DNA of 64,000 bases from Paraescarpia echinospica (taxonomy: Eukaryota > Annelida > Polychaeta > Sabellida > Siboglinidae). A model generated the notes under the pieces. That model was not told the origin of the DNA. It did no database searches and saw nothing but the letters and a program-made list of their open reading frames with translations. The number at the start of each line of letters is the position of its first letter. The first letter of the stretch is position 1. The stretch lies in NCBI GenBank assembly GCA_020002185.1, contig CM034539.1, positions 34,167,276 to 34,231,275 on the forward strand, read 5' to 3'. The position numbers were made by a program, and so were the translations under genes. Positions 33,692 to 43,330 of the stretch are shown piece by piece.

Positions 33692-33886
33692 CAAAACCTT
33701 GCCGACGGTGGGCTTTGCGTCAACCGAAGAATGGCAGGATAACGTGTACCACAGCGACCAGATGCCAGGTGGCGTGTAATCCAGGATACACCTTCTACAA
33801 TCAGAAGGCTACCCTGCAGTACGTCTGCACAGAGGGACACGACTTCAGCAACTCTTTTCTTGGAACACACATGCCAGACTGCACAA
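33692..33886 (+). CDS. Exon: CCP-like module 9 with six cysteines
   Basis: Acceptor ACTATTTCAG, donor A|GTAAGT, phase 1-1. PCRRWALRQPKNGRITCTTA, TRCQVACNPGYTF, LQYVCTEGHDF and MPDC show a CCP framework with two extra Cys before the NPGY motif. From memory, a six-Cys variant follows the HYR pair in polydom-like proteins. It leads straight into the unknown X1 module. Confidence 0.85.
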
Positions 33887-34444
33887 GTAAGTACATATGT
33901 CAAATTTAAAGACCAGTAGCACAATGTTTAATATGATACATTTAGGTCATCTTTATCATTACTCCAAACTTGGTTCGCTGATTACAGAAATTTCATGATA
34001 TGTTTTGTGATTTGATGGTTAATATAATTACTGCATAACCACTTCTGTTCATACTACGATGTATGTAGTTTGTTCTGCTTAACCATATGTTAACCATTGC
34101 TTTATATCCAAGTCAAATACATTTGTGGATGTGTTTATATAATTGTTTATACATGTGTATTGGATAATGGTGGCACGAATGCATAATAATGTAGTAGTAC
34201 GTTTCACCAGTTTAGTTTTGTCCCATGTGACACGCGTTACGTATGTAGTATTGTGTATATGTGTATGTGTACCTTCCTTCTATGCTGATTGAAAAACATT
34301 CAAAGGTATTGTTGTTAGTTATAATTTTTTTATTAGAGCTAATTATATACAATTGCTCGAATAGGCTGTAACATAATTTTGAAACTTTCGCATTGTGTAC
34401 TTATCTTAAATATTGTATATGCTTTGATATATGAATGCTATCTT

Positions 34445-34790
34445 TCGATAGCTATGTGGAGCGCGGTGGCATGGTAGCTAGCTCTTTGGAGTCTCAATCA
34501 AGATATTTCAGGTTCGAATTATCGTGCTGCCGTTACGAACCTTGATCAAGTTCCTCCACTCCACTTTGCCCAAGCTTACGCAGCTGTTTGAACGAATACA
34601 TCGCTACGCTTGTGACTATTTCTGTACTAACAGGTTTCGCGCATTAATTCAAGCGTGCTTGGATGTTCCACAGAGATGAGATGGTGTTCGAATGAACAGA
34701 TCGGCCATGGGAAGAAACGTAAATCGCTTTGAGCTGTCTTAAGCACTGCTTAGCGCGCTATATAAACACACACCTTTAGCTTTATAATTA
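34445..34790 (+). mobile_element. tRNA-derived SINE
   Basis: A-box-like GTGGCATGGTAGCTAGC and B-box-like GGTTCGAATTATC at the head. The body shares CGCGCATTAATT, GGATGTTCCACAGAG, ATGGTGTTCGAATGAACAG and GCGCGCTATATAAAC with the other SINE copies in the window. It lies immediately upstream of the X1 exon acceptor. Confidence 0.78.
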
Positions 34791-34831
34791 TTATATAGTA
34801 TGCTTTGATACATATATTTTTTCCGAACTAG

Positions 34832-35046
34832 AACCCAACAGTGTAACATACAGACAAGAGTTTGTACTGGAATACACTGGCACTGTGATTACGACTAGGA
34901 CACGTAATAAGTACAAGGCGGAAACAGAGAGCCATCTCCCAGCTGTGCAGACAGATTTACAAAATGCATGCATAAACAACATGGGAACCAAGGCACCAAA
35001 TATTGAACTGAGTCAAACAGTCACATACCTTGTTGTTGGTGATAAG
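34832..35046 (+). CDS. Exon: unrecognised module X1, first half
   Basis: Acceptor TTCCGAACTAG (phase 1), donor AAG|GTATGG (phase 0), 215 nt. It encodes VTYRQEFVLEYTGTVITT, a helical segment (ETESHLPAVQTDLQNAC), and IELSQTVTYLVVGDK. The predicted order is strand, helix, strand. The exon at 45683 has identical length, phases and about half of its residues. I know no named domain for it. It may be a divergent form of the short module lying between CCP and GCC2 in polydom-like proteins. Confidence 0.85.
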
Positions 35047-35234
35047 GTATGGATCTTTATAATACAATTTCTCTCTTAATGCAATAGCTGTTTTGTTATT
35101 GTAAACACACGGATAAGTAATATAAATGCATGATTGACAATACAGTAGTAAACTTAACGGGTAACGTCGCAACGCTAGTTTAGCTTGTACAATTAGGATG
35201 TACATTAATGTTATTATAGGTTGAGCTATAGTAT

Positions 35235-35235
35235 G

Positions 35236-35271
<36 letters not shown>

Positions 35272-35300
35272 GTGTATTATATATATATATATATATATAA
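35235..35300. repeat. (TA)n microsatellite, interrupted
   Basis: Two TA runs flanking AATATGTGTATT, in the internal intron of X1. Confidence 0.9.
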
Positions 35301-35456
35301 AGTACATATATGTATATTCTATACGTGGCGGCGACCCACCTACAGCCCACACATACGAAATGCTGCGTATTGACTGACCGAAATGATGATTTCACCACTA
35401 AAATACGCTAACACTACGGTCTGGTATGCACTGTATATGAATGTGTGAGTTTACAG

Positions 35457-35691
35457 GCGTACGTCACCTTCAGTGTTAGATACCTTAAGAACGATGCCAC
35501 AGATGACATACCAACGTGTGCCAGCATGGTAAAAGCTCGGTTTAAAAACATTGATGGGTCCCTGCTTGGTGCACACAGACTGAGAGAGATACAGCCAGCT
35601 GGCGTAACAAAAATAATAGCTGCATATAACCGCACACATGTAAATGGATTTACTTGTCCAACTGGTGACCTGCTGCAAGACACAATTTGTG
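35457..35691 (+). CDS. Exon: unrecognised module X1, second half
   Basis: Acceptor GTTTACAG (phase 0), donor G|GTACGT (phase 1). AYVTFSVRYLK opens the exon, then DIPTCASMVKARFKNIDG, SLLGAHRLREIQPAGVTKI, and Cys in GFTCPTG and DTICG. The stretch VKARF..I..SLLGAHRL.EIQP.G.TKI is nearly invariant between X1 and X2, suggesting a functional surface. One N-glycosylation sequon (NRT). Confidence 0.88.
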
Positions 35692-35723
35692 GTACGTTTG
35701 TCTGAAATCTGCGTTTGGTATGC

Positions 35724-35727
<4 letters not shown>

Positions 35728-35780
<53 letters not shown>

Positions 35781-35935
35781 TGTGTGCGTGTGCGTGCGTG
35801 TGCGTGTGCTTGTGCATGTGTGTGTGTGTGTTCGCGAGTGTGTATGTGTGTGTGTGTGTGTCTGTTTGTCTGTCTGTGTGTGAGAGTTTGTGCGCGCGCG
35901 CATGCGCGGTCGCGCAAACTTATGAGGAAACAATG

Positions 35936-35972
<37 letters not shown>
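35728..35972. repeat. (GT)n complex repeat and (TA)n
   Basis: Long GT/GC-GT stretch to about 35912, then TA units at 35937-35972. Confidence 0.95.
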
Positions 35973-35973
<1 letters not shown>

Positions 35974-36194
35974 CGTCCTCTGCAAATATTTTGATATTCT
36001 GGTTGATGACAATGCTTTACTCGTTACGTGTTCATGCATTCCTGCTTACGCGTATGATTATCCATACGTGTGAGTGTGTATTGCAAAATGTACCACTATT
36101 GACGCATTACATGTCTTGTCATCTACGTAGTTTTCTTTAAGTAAGTCTGGTTTAGCACATATGCATTGTTAACTATTGTTTTTGTTCACCACAG

Positions 36195-36350
36195 TCCCTT
36201 GTCCATCCGGTTATTACATGAAGAACTCTGTCTGTGAGTTATGTCCGAGAGACACATACAATGGCAGTCCAAGTCGGGCGTTATGTGTGGAATGTCCAGC
36301 TGGTACCTACACCTACAGCATGGGGTCAATCAGTGAGGACCAGTGCTATG
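36195..36350 (+). CDS. Exon: GCC2/GCC3 (ephrin-receptor-like) module 1
   Basis: Acceptor TTCACCACAG, donor G|GTAAGC, phase 1-1. CPSGYYMKNSVCELCPRDTY, ALCVECPAGTYTYSMGS and DQCYG give the Cys pattern CP.G.....C..CP..TY......C..CP.GT.T...G. Three such modules occur in a row. Its 3' edge is repeated in decayed form in the intron downstream. Confidence 0.92.
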
Positions 36351-36359
36351 GTAAGCCCA

Positions 36360-36475
36360 TAGTTATGTAGTCAGTGTGGACCAGCGATATGATAATAAAT
36401 AACTATGTAGTCAGTGTGGACCGGTGACATATCTATGTAGACGGTGGCTACTATGTAGTCAGTTTGTTGTGACTG
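36360..36475 (+). repeat. Decayed copies of the GCC2-1 exon end
   Basis: GTAGTCAGTGTGGACCAGCGATATG (36368 onward), TAGTCAGTGTGGACCGGTGACAT and ATGTAGTCAGTTTG resemble the exon tail GTCAATCAGTGAGGACCAGTGCTATG|GTAAG. The spacing is about 40-50 bp. Confidence 0.75.
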
Positions 36476-36479
36476 CATG

Positions 36480-37320
36480 AGGCGGACGAGACCAGATTCG
36501 GCAGTGGTAAATTGCCGAGGACTACATATCCACAAGTGATGACAAGTTGCTGGTCCTCCTTGCTAAACCACTGAGAGAGAGAGCTTCTAACAGGAACCTG
36601 ACAGCTACGCCGTAGTTCTGCCAATTTCCCTGTGTTTTCCGTCGCATCCCTTGTCCACGCTTTTCAATGTATCTGCATTGTATCTGCCACACACCAAGTA
36701 CAGGCATGACGTACATTGACGTTTTGTGGACATGTACGGAATGAAGATATGTTGGGCATACTCATGAAAGTTTTTGTCTGCAGCTCGCTTCAGCATCTGG
36801 GCAATGACAGCTCCAACACGAACTACAGTGGTGGTGGCAGGATGCTTAGACTGGGCAATTGAGATGTTGTCCGTGCAAATGAGAAGGTCAGACTTCATAT
36901 TTAGGCGGAGGCTTCCTCCATCAGAGAGTGCCGGAGGACGCGCCCGATTTTAATATTGAAAACACATTCTTCAAGGTTTCCATCCGTCCACTGGCAACCG
37001 ATGTACAGCCGCGAGATGAGCTACAATTCATTTTTGAGAGAGGCTATCTGTCGCTTACATTTGCTCACACTGCATGGAGCGGAAGTACCGAATAGCTTTA
37101 GCTTGTTGGAACAAATGGCCTGACACCTAGGTTTGGTTATTTCTACCAGGTGTTCTTTGATAAAAACCTGGCACTGTTCTTTGTCAATCCTCTTAACATT
37201 CCGACCAGTCTCAACTGCAGCAACAACAGTAGCAATATTATAACCATGTGCCAGCCAAAGTGTGTTATCTACATTCTACATTGATCTACATTCGGAAACT
37301 CATTGTGCCACGTAACTAAT
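36480..37320 (-). pseudogene. Third remnant of the transposon-carried ORF family, minus strand
   Basis: Reading leftward: CQWTDGNLEEFF near 36980, KSDLLICTDNISIAQSKHPA, then AQHIFIPYMSTKRQC, GRYNADTLKS, GKHREIGRTT or GNWQNYG in an adjoining frame, and LLEALSLS. These resemble the N-terminal half of the ORF family whose C-terminal half (SGCDT) is seen at 18.4-19.5 kb. No flanking inverted repeats were found. Several frameshifts are present. Confidence 0.5.
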
Positions 37321-37594
37321 TAGATTAATTAGTCCTATTAGATTGGTTTGTTTCGGTAAAGATCAAATCCTCAGCAGCAGAATATTTTAGAAAATGGTCG
37401 CTACCACCGTCAGAGGCAAAACATGCGATGGCGCAATATTTTAATTTGTTTATCATACAAGTGTCTACGTGTGTGCCAAATGTGATGATTTTTTTATCGC
37501 AAAAGGCACAGTTCGTCTATCATATTTCGGTAATGTCGCCCCACTAAATTTACTGGAAATATTGTGTGAATAAGAGTGAACAATAATATTCCAG

Positions 37595-37790
37595 TGAAGA
37601 ACTAATAAGAGTACGTGTACTGACATACATCATAGCATACCCATTGTCTGCTCGGTGTGGTGCAGAAATTATCCCGAATGTGTTGCAGTCGTGTACCAAC
37701 ACCGACCCAGTGGCGCATGTTACATATATATTACCACACACCAACAGTGGATGAGGCTAGACACTATATGGACACATTGTTCACGAAGGT
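37595..37790 (+). pseudogene. PAN-like open stretch, possible dead exon
   Basis: One frame reads CSVWCRNYPECVAVVYQHRP, SGACYIYITTHQQW, THCSRR and stop, resembling the C...C...P.C.AVVY....C.IY core of a PAN/apple module. The splice borders (TGCAG at 37665, GTGACA near 37789) are out of phase with the neighbouring exons, so I do not include it in the transcript. Confidence 0.3.
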
Positions 37791-38261
37791 GACAGTCAAA
37801 TCTTCGGGTATATTAACACCTCTTTCATGCATTAATAACACTAGCAAAAATGTCCTTATCCTGGCGGAATGCCTTGAAAGATGATATTCGTGATATCAAT
37901 ATTTGCAAAATGTTAGAAGTTACACATCATCGTATCATAAAAACCATAAGGCGCTCGCAGATACTCGCTGTTTGTTCAGAATAACGAAGGTTGGTGTAAA
38001 AATAAAGTATACGTCAATCGATGAGCCCCAGTTGCAATAGTGTGTAATTGTCAACTAATATTCGTATTGCTAAGCTATTGGCATGACGGTAGACATAAGC
38101 ATTATTGTGTCAGTGTCTACTTCATGTTGCCAAGTCCATGACGCAGAGTCCGTTTTCCCAAAGTAATTGCCGCGCGCGCGCGTGTTTCCTGCAATTGTTA
38201 GGTTACGTTTTACATGTTGCGTAAACATTTTACGTTTCGAATAACTTATTTACCCAATGAA

Positions 38262-38390
38262 CAGTTGAAAATGTTGACATATATGGGTTATTTTGAAAAT
38301 ATATACCACTTACGTCCTATTCTAGGGGTCGCAGATTAATCCTGAATGTCTGGCGCTCGAGGTTCATGCCGTCTAAGAGGAAAACGTTAA
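38262..38390 (-). repeat. Interspersed ~110-bp terminal repeat, minus copy
   Basis: The complement reads CCTCTTAGACGGCATGAACC, TCGAGCGCC, GATTAATCTGCGACCCCTA, TTTTCAAAATA, matching copies at 40072, 43428, 44505 (-) and 52165. Confidence 0.75.
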
Positions 38391-38641
38391 CCTACCCGCA
38401 ACCACGCGCAGTACCGTGATTTATTGTGTCGGTTGTATTGTAGTTACAGCGCTTCATAAACCGATGTTCTGACATATATTAAAATGTGTATAGTTTGTGT
38501 TATCCCTGGAAACATTATCTTTCATAATATGTTTACTGGAATGTGTAGTTTTTTTTGTTTTGAATTGTCACAGCTCAAACGTGTTAACGATAACCATAAC
38601 ACGATATATTTAGGATGATGTTTGTAATTTATTTGTGTTAC

Positions 38642-38642
<1 letters not shown>

Positions 38643-38673
<31 letters not shown>
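38643..38673. repeat. (TA)n microsatellite
   Basis: About 15 TA units. Confidence 0.9.
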
Positions 38674-38675
<2 letters not shown>

Positions 38676-38792
38676 ATAACACGAGACTGTTCGCGCACTT
38701 TCACTTATTAAAATGATTTAATGCAATACTTTAGTAAACGATGCATTATTTGGTTAACTTTGATATTTGTTTTGTTATATATGCTGTTGCAG

Positions 38793-38954
38793 CCAGGTGT
38801 TCTCAAGGGATGGTGTCTTTATCCAGTCTACCCCCTTGTACCGCGTGTCCACCGTTCACTTTTTGGCTGAACGCGTCCACCTGCGTCAACTGTCCCGCTG
38901 ACCGAAACTACACCAGGGGATCACAAGGTGGCGATGATATCGCCGCATGCAAAG
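38793..38954 (+). CDS. Exon: GCC2/GCC3 module 2
   Basis: Acceptor ATGCTGTTGCAG, donor G|GTTGGT (weak), phase 1-1. RCSQGMVSLSSLPPCTACPP, WLNASTCVNCPADRNYT and AACKG give the C.....C..CP.......C..CP pattern of the family, with two glycosylation sequons (NAS, NYT). Confidence 0.88.
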
Positions 38955-39152
38955 GTTGGTATATTGAGTGATCCCTTCTAGTGATAACATGCATTAATCT
39001 AATGTTCTTTGATGCGTCTACACTCACTCAAGTTGTCCGTGTATAAAGGAGACGTACATGATTGTAAATCAACGTTTCACGAATAAATAATATTGTTGAT
39101 ATGCGATTGTTGCTGAGATTTCACTTTGTTCGTATTTTTATTATGTTTATAG

Positions 39153-39317
39153 CTGAATGTTCACCTGGTCACTTCTCCTACGATGGTCATGAGCCGTGTC
39201 GACCTTGTCCCCGAGGTTTCTACCAAAAGGAGAGTGGAAAGACTGTTTGTACTGCTTGTTCTGGACATACCACGACAGGAGAGGGTTCAACCAGTTCAAG
39301 CCAATGCACTGCAACAG
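39153..39317 (+). CDS. Exon: GCC2/GCC3 module 3
   Basis: Acceptor TATGTTTATAG, donor G|GTAGTT, phase 1-1. ECSPGHFSYDGHEPCRPCPR, GFYQKESGKTVCTACSGHTT and SQCTATG form a complete module. It lies only 199 bp downstream of GCC2 module 2. Confidence 0.92.
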
Positions 39318-39409
39318 GTAGTTGTTTTACAGTTAACTTGCACAGTATTAAATCTTCACTTAAAACAGTCGTCTGCTTTTATCAAGCAGCTTTTAGCTAC
39401 GTTTACCCT

Positions 39410-39545
39410 GGTACCAATACCGTAGCAGTAGGAATATTTTCTGACAATTTTAAACTATCACGACCAGGACCTATCGTTGGACGTCAGCTTCATTTTCTCT
39501 GCGACTTTCTTCACTTTAAAGATACAACGGATATTGCAGCATGTG
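39410..39545 (+). repeat. Diverged partial copy of the duplicated 40.3/43.7-kb segment
   Basis: TATCACGACCAGGACCTATCG and GACGTCAGCTTCATTTTCTC match TATCACGACTAGGGCCTATC and GACGTGAACTTCACATTCTC at 40330 and 43687. Confidence 0.6.
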
Positions 39546-39996
39546 CTTGATGCAGTTATTTCGGGGTGTCCGTTTGATGTTTGACGATGTTGTGTGTTTC
39601 TAAGAGTTGGTAAACACTGTTGGTATGACTCTTAACTGTGAAATACCAAGTTATCCAGTTCGGGGACGGGTATTTTGCTAGTATATAGAATGGCGGAAAC
39701 AGGTTTGCAAGTTAACATGAAAAACATGTCGTTGGTACTCTGGTTGAGGCGTCGGTTATTGCATAGTTGTAATTTGGTTATGTTGTTCGACGTGACTTTC
39801 CTACAGAGGAAATATAACGTTACTTTCCATTTACATCGTTCACTTTCATCATGTTTAAGAATTGCTGAAACACGCATACACATATATTTCTTCCAAACCA
39901 ACATTGTTACTTGTTTGGCCAGAATGGAATATATATATATATATATATCCTGAACATAGAAAACAAACACATATACTTACTTATATATATATATAC

Positions 39997-40860
39997 TATT
40001 AGCCCAGTCATGCGCCCTGGAGAGGATACGCTCTTTTTCGTCAAACCAAGACAGGATACAATCTTGTAGGTTAAGGTTTCCCTCTTAGACGGCTTGAACA
40101 TCGAGCGCCTAACTTTCAGAGATTAATGTACGACCCCTATAATTGAACGTGCCCTCTATATCTTTTCAAAATACCTATTACATTTCAAGACACCTTTATG
40201 GGGTAAATTAGTTCGTACCTTAACGGTTCTAAATTTAAACGCGCTGCGAAAACTTTGGGAAAAGAATAATGCTTCTGTCTACCCTATTGCAATAGCATAG
40301 CAATACCAATATAATTAAACAATTCTACAATATCACGACTAGGGCCTATCGGGTGACGTGAACTTCACATTCTCTCCCACGTTTTTCAACTTGAATAAAC
40401 AACGAGTATCTGCGAACGCGTTATGGTGTTCACATAACGATGTTCTGTATTTTCTAACATTTTGTAAATATTATTACTTCGACGGTCAACTACCAGTGCA
40501 TCCCGTAAGGATATTTGATAGTACTCATAAAAAACCCATTTCAGTTAGCATATGGAAAGATCGTTACGGTTTAGTAAGACGGCTGAAGGGTCATCATTTT
40601 CCTCTGGTCGTCGCGTCGCCCGCTGTAAATTGGGTAGCCCATGGCCAGTGTGGTGCTAACTGCCAATGTTCGCTTGTTTAAATTACTAGATGCGAAATAT
40701 TCACGCTACTGGAGAACATTTTGTTTTAATCACCTAGGAAAACTACTCGCATTACCAACAAATGTAATATATCTTATATAAATATATATATATATTTTAG
40801 TAAAAAAAATTGGAAAGCAACTCTATTTGCCATTTCAAAAAACAATTAATTTATATATAT
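39997..40860 (+). repeat. Direct duplication, copy A
   Basis: Runs from TATTAGCCCAGTCATGCGCC to TTGGAAAGCAACTCTATTTG and beyond, at well over 95% by eye identical to copy B at 43331-44215. Copy A lacks ~20 bp after GATACAATCTTG. It contains a 107-codon open frame (40358-40681) with no recognised domain. Confidence 0.9.
40072..40210 (+). repeat. Interspersed ~110-bp terminal repeat, inside copy A
   Basis: CCCTCTTAGACGGCTTGAAC, CGAGCGCC, GATTAATGTACGACCCCTAT, TTTTCAAAATACC. Same family as 38262 (-), 43428, 44505 (-) and 52165. Confidence 0.75.
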
Positions 40861-41159
40861 ATATTATATGCTACTGTGTTTGTTATTTGTGTTTCATGAT
40901 TGTTATTTGTGTTCAGGATACGCTGTGTTCACTGTGCGACTGACATTGATGAGTGTGCATCATCTCCCTGCTACTGCCTTTGTTCTCTGTATCCATGATC
41001 CACGGATGTTCACTGTAGGACTGGCATTGATGACTGAATCATTTCCCTGCTACCGAGTTTGTTCTCTGTGTTCATGATCCAAGGGTGTTCACTGTGGGAC
41101 TGGCGTTGATGACTGCATCATCTCCCTGCTGCCGAGTTTGTTCTCTGTGTTCATGATAC

Positions 41160-42470
41160 TGCAATAACTGGCGAGGAATAAAATTGATGTAAGTACCTGG
41201 AAAAGTGTTCTGCAGTGTGATCCTAAACCGGCTGAAGACAGCAGTTGACCAACACCTCCGGGAGGAACAAGCTGGTTTTCGAAGAGGAAGGTCATGCTGT
41301 GAGCAGATCTTCACATTGCGAAACATCATCGAACAAAGCAGAGAGTTCCAGATACCTCTTTTAGTCAATTTCATTGACTTTAAGAAGGCTTTCGACAGTG
41401 TCCACAAAAATTCGCTGTGGCAAATCCTGAAGCTATACGGCATACCAAGCAAATATATAGACATTTTCAAATCGCTATACCGAAACACCAACTGCTGCAT
41501 CAAGACCAACGATGGCTACACAGACATGTTCGATATAGAGACAGGTGTACGTCAAGGTTGCATCCTGTCCCCTTTCCTCTTTGTTGTTGTTATCGACTTC
41601 ATCATGAGGAAAACGATGAAAGATCCGAACTTTGGTGTTAAATGGATAAATAATAGGTTGACAGACCTTGACTTTGCCGATGATATTGCACTGCTCAGCC
41701 ACACGCCGGAGATCCTACAAGAGATGACCAATAATTTTAAAAAAAATGGAGAGATGGTCGGATTACGAATCAGCTATGGGAAGACAAAAACATTGTCAGC
41801 TTGTGATGGATCTGACCCCCACATTGTGATCGGTCAGGAAGAGTTGCAATGCGTCGAGAACTTCCCTTACCTTGGAAGCTACATCTCTAGGAAAGGCGAT
41901 GCGGAAGTAGATGTACGAGCGAGGATAGGCAAGGCATCTGCAGTGTTCCAAAGACTACGTCCAATATGGTCCAGTAACACCATCAGAAAGGACATAAAAC
42001 TACGTCTTTACATGTCAATCGTAATACCAACTGCGATATATGCCTGTGAAACGTGGGAGAATACGGCGAGGATATCAAAAAAACTAGACGTATTTCATCG
42101 ACGATGTCTCCGGTTCATACTGGGCATATCGTGGAGAGAACACACCACAAATGAAGAAGTGATGAGGAGGGCAGGTCTGGACAGCCTGCATCACATAGTT
42201 AAGTCTCGACGACGAAGACTAGCGGGACATATCCTACGCCTACCAAGAGAGAGAACAGCACATGTAGCAATGGAATGGGTGCCTGAAGGTGGAAATAGAA
42301 GGAGAGGAAGGCCGACTAAGACCTGGCGCAAGACGTTTAAAGAAGATCTGGCAGAGATGGAAATCACCTGGAATGAGGCCAAAGAAATTGCGAAAGACCG
42401 TAGTAGATGGAGAAAGCTCGTCGCCCGATGTCCCGAAAGGAACAGGAGGAACTAAGTCTAAGTAAGTAAG
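41160..42470 (+). mobile_element. 5'-truncated RTE-like LINE with 10-bp target duplication
   Basis: The insertion is bounded by TTCATGATAC at 41150-41159 and 42471-42480. It ends with the short tandem tail AAGTAAGTAAG. The coding part is uninterrupted, indicating a recent insertion. It landed inside the EGF-derived array. Confidence 0.9.
41205..42455 (+). CDS. LINE reverse transcriptase, C-terminal 416 residues (RTE-like)
   Basis: RT motifs are in order: GFRRGRSCCEQIF, FIDFKKAFDSVH, GVRQGCILSPFLF, LDFADDIALLS (catalytic FADD), GLRISYGKTK, FPYLGSYIS. The C-terminal part includes HRRCLRFILGISW, GHILRLPRER, RRRGRPTKTWRK and TWNEAKEIAKDRSRW, typical of RTE-like elements of invertebrates. The endonuclease and the RT N-terminus are missing because of 5' truncation, so it is not autonomous. 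Confidence 0.92.
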   Translation: MFCSVILNRLKTAVDQHLREEQAGFRRGRSCCEQIFTLRNIIEQSREFQIPLLVNFIDFKKAFDSVHKNSLWQILKLYGIPSKYIDIFKSLYRNTNCCIKTNDGYTDMFDIETGVRQGCILSPFLFVVVIDFIMRKTMKDPNFGVKWINNRLTDLDFADDIALLSHTPEILQEMTNNFKKNGEMVGLRISYGKTKTLSACDGSDPHIVIGQEELQCVENFPYLGSYISRKGDAEVDVRARIGKASAVFQRLRPIWSSNTIRKDIKLRLYMSIVIPTAIYACETWENTARISKKLDVFHRRCLRFILGISWREHTTNEEVMRRAGLDSLHHIVKSRRRRLAGHILRLPRERTAHVAMEWVPEGGNRRRGRPTKTWRKTFKEDLAEMEITWNEAKEIAKDRSRWRKLVARCPERNRRN

Positions 42471-42951
42471 TTCATGATACAAGGGTGTTCACTGTGGGAC
42501 TGGCATTGATGACTGCATCATCTCCCGGCTACTGTGTTTGTTTTCTATGTTCATGATACACGGGTGTTCACTGTGGGACTGGTATTGACGACTCCATCAT
42601 CTCCCTGCTACCGAGTTTGTTCTCTGTGTTCATGATCCAAGGGTGTTCACTGTGGGACTGGCATTGCTGACTGCATCATATCCCGGCTACTGTGTTTGTT
42701 TTCTATGTTCAGGATACACGTGTGTTCACTGTGGGACTGGCACTGATGACTACATCATCTCCCTGCTACAGTGTTTGTTCTCTGTGTTCATGATCCACTG
42801 ATGTTCACTGTGGGACTGGCATTGATGACTGCATCATCTCCCTGCTACTGTGTTTGTTTTCTGTGTTTAGAATACACAGGTGCTCACTGTGAGACTGAAT
42901 ATGACGAGTACGCATCATCTCCCTGCTACTGTGTTTGTTTTCTTTGTTCAG

Positions 42952-43065
42952 GATACACGGGTGTTCATTGTGGGACTGACATTAACGAGTGTGCATCTTC
43001 TCCCTGTCACAATGCCGGCCACTGTATAGACGAAATCAACGGCTACACTTGTGTCTGCACAAACA
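42952..43065 (+). CDS. Exon: calcium-binding EGF-like domain 3
   Basis: Acceptor TTTCTTTGTTCAG, donor A|GTAAGA, phase 1-1. GYTGVHCGTDINECASSPCH begins with the closing part of a preceding EGF (GYTGVHC) and continues NAGHCIDEINGYTCVC. There is no exon supplying the first part of the GYTG..C module directly upstream; module GCC2-3 precedes it. Its 5' half and acceptor have been amplified about nine-fold upstream. Confidence 0.9.
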
Positions 43066-43330
43066 GTAAGATTAACATTGTTTATTTTGTTGTACTGCGG
43101 GATTGATATGTATTATGTTATTAACATTATTTTGTAATTACGGATACGTAATAACATTTAATATACCGATACCCACCGTTAGACAAGTAACACTAGACAT
43201 GTCACACTATTTGGCCTTGGTAAATACTGACCTAGGGGATTAACGGCCTATGCCAAATAAACCGCTTTGTATTTCGTTCAGTTATATCCATCAGTGAAGC
43301 ATGGATGGGGCTCTCCCGGTATACCCACAC

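Larger units (their letters stand above)
40910..42951 (+). repeat. ~79-bp tandem array built from the start of an EGF exon plus its acceptor
   Basis: About nine units, each GATACACGGGTGTTCACTGT, GGGACTGGCATTGATGACTG, CATCATCTCCCTGCTACTGT, GTTTGTTYTCTRTGTTCAKG. The unit is the first ~45 bp of the EGF exon at 42952 joined to the intron tail TTTGTTCAG just upstream of it. In most units the acceptor CAG|GATAC has become CATGATAC. A LINE (41160-42470) splits the array after unit 3. Confidence 0.9.

Noticed and set aside
40358..40681. 107-codon frame conserved in two copies (also 43714-44037)
   Set aside because: Copies are a recent duplication; five differences include three replacements, and no domain is recognisable, so no evidence of coding.
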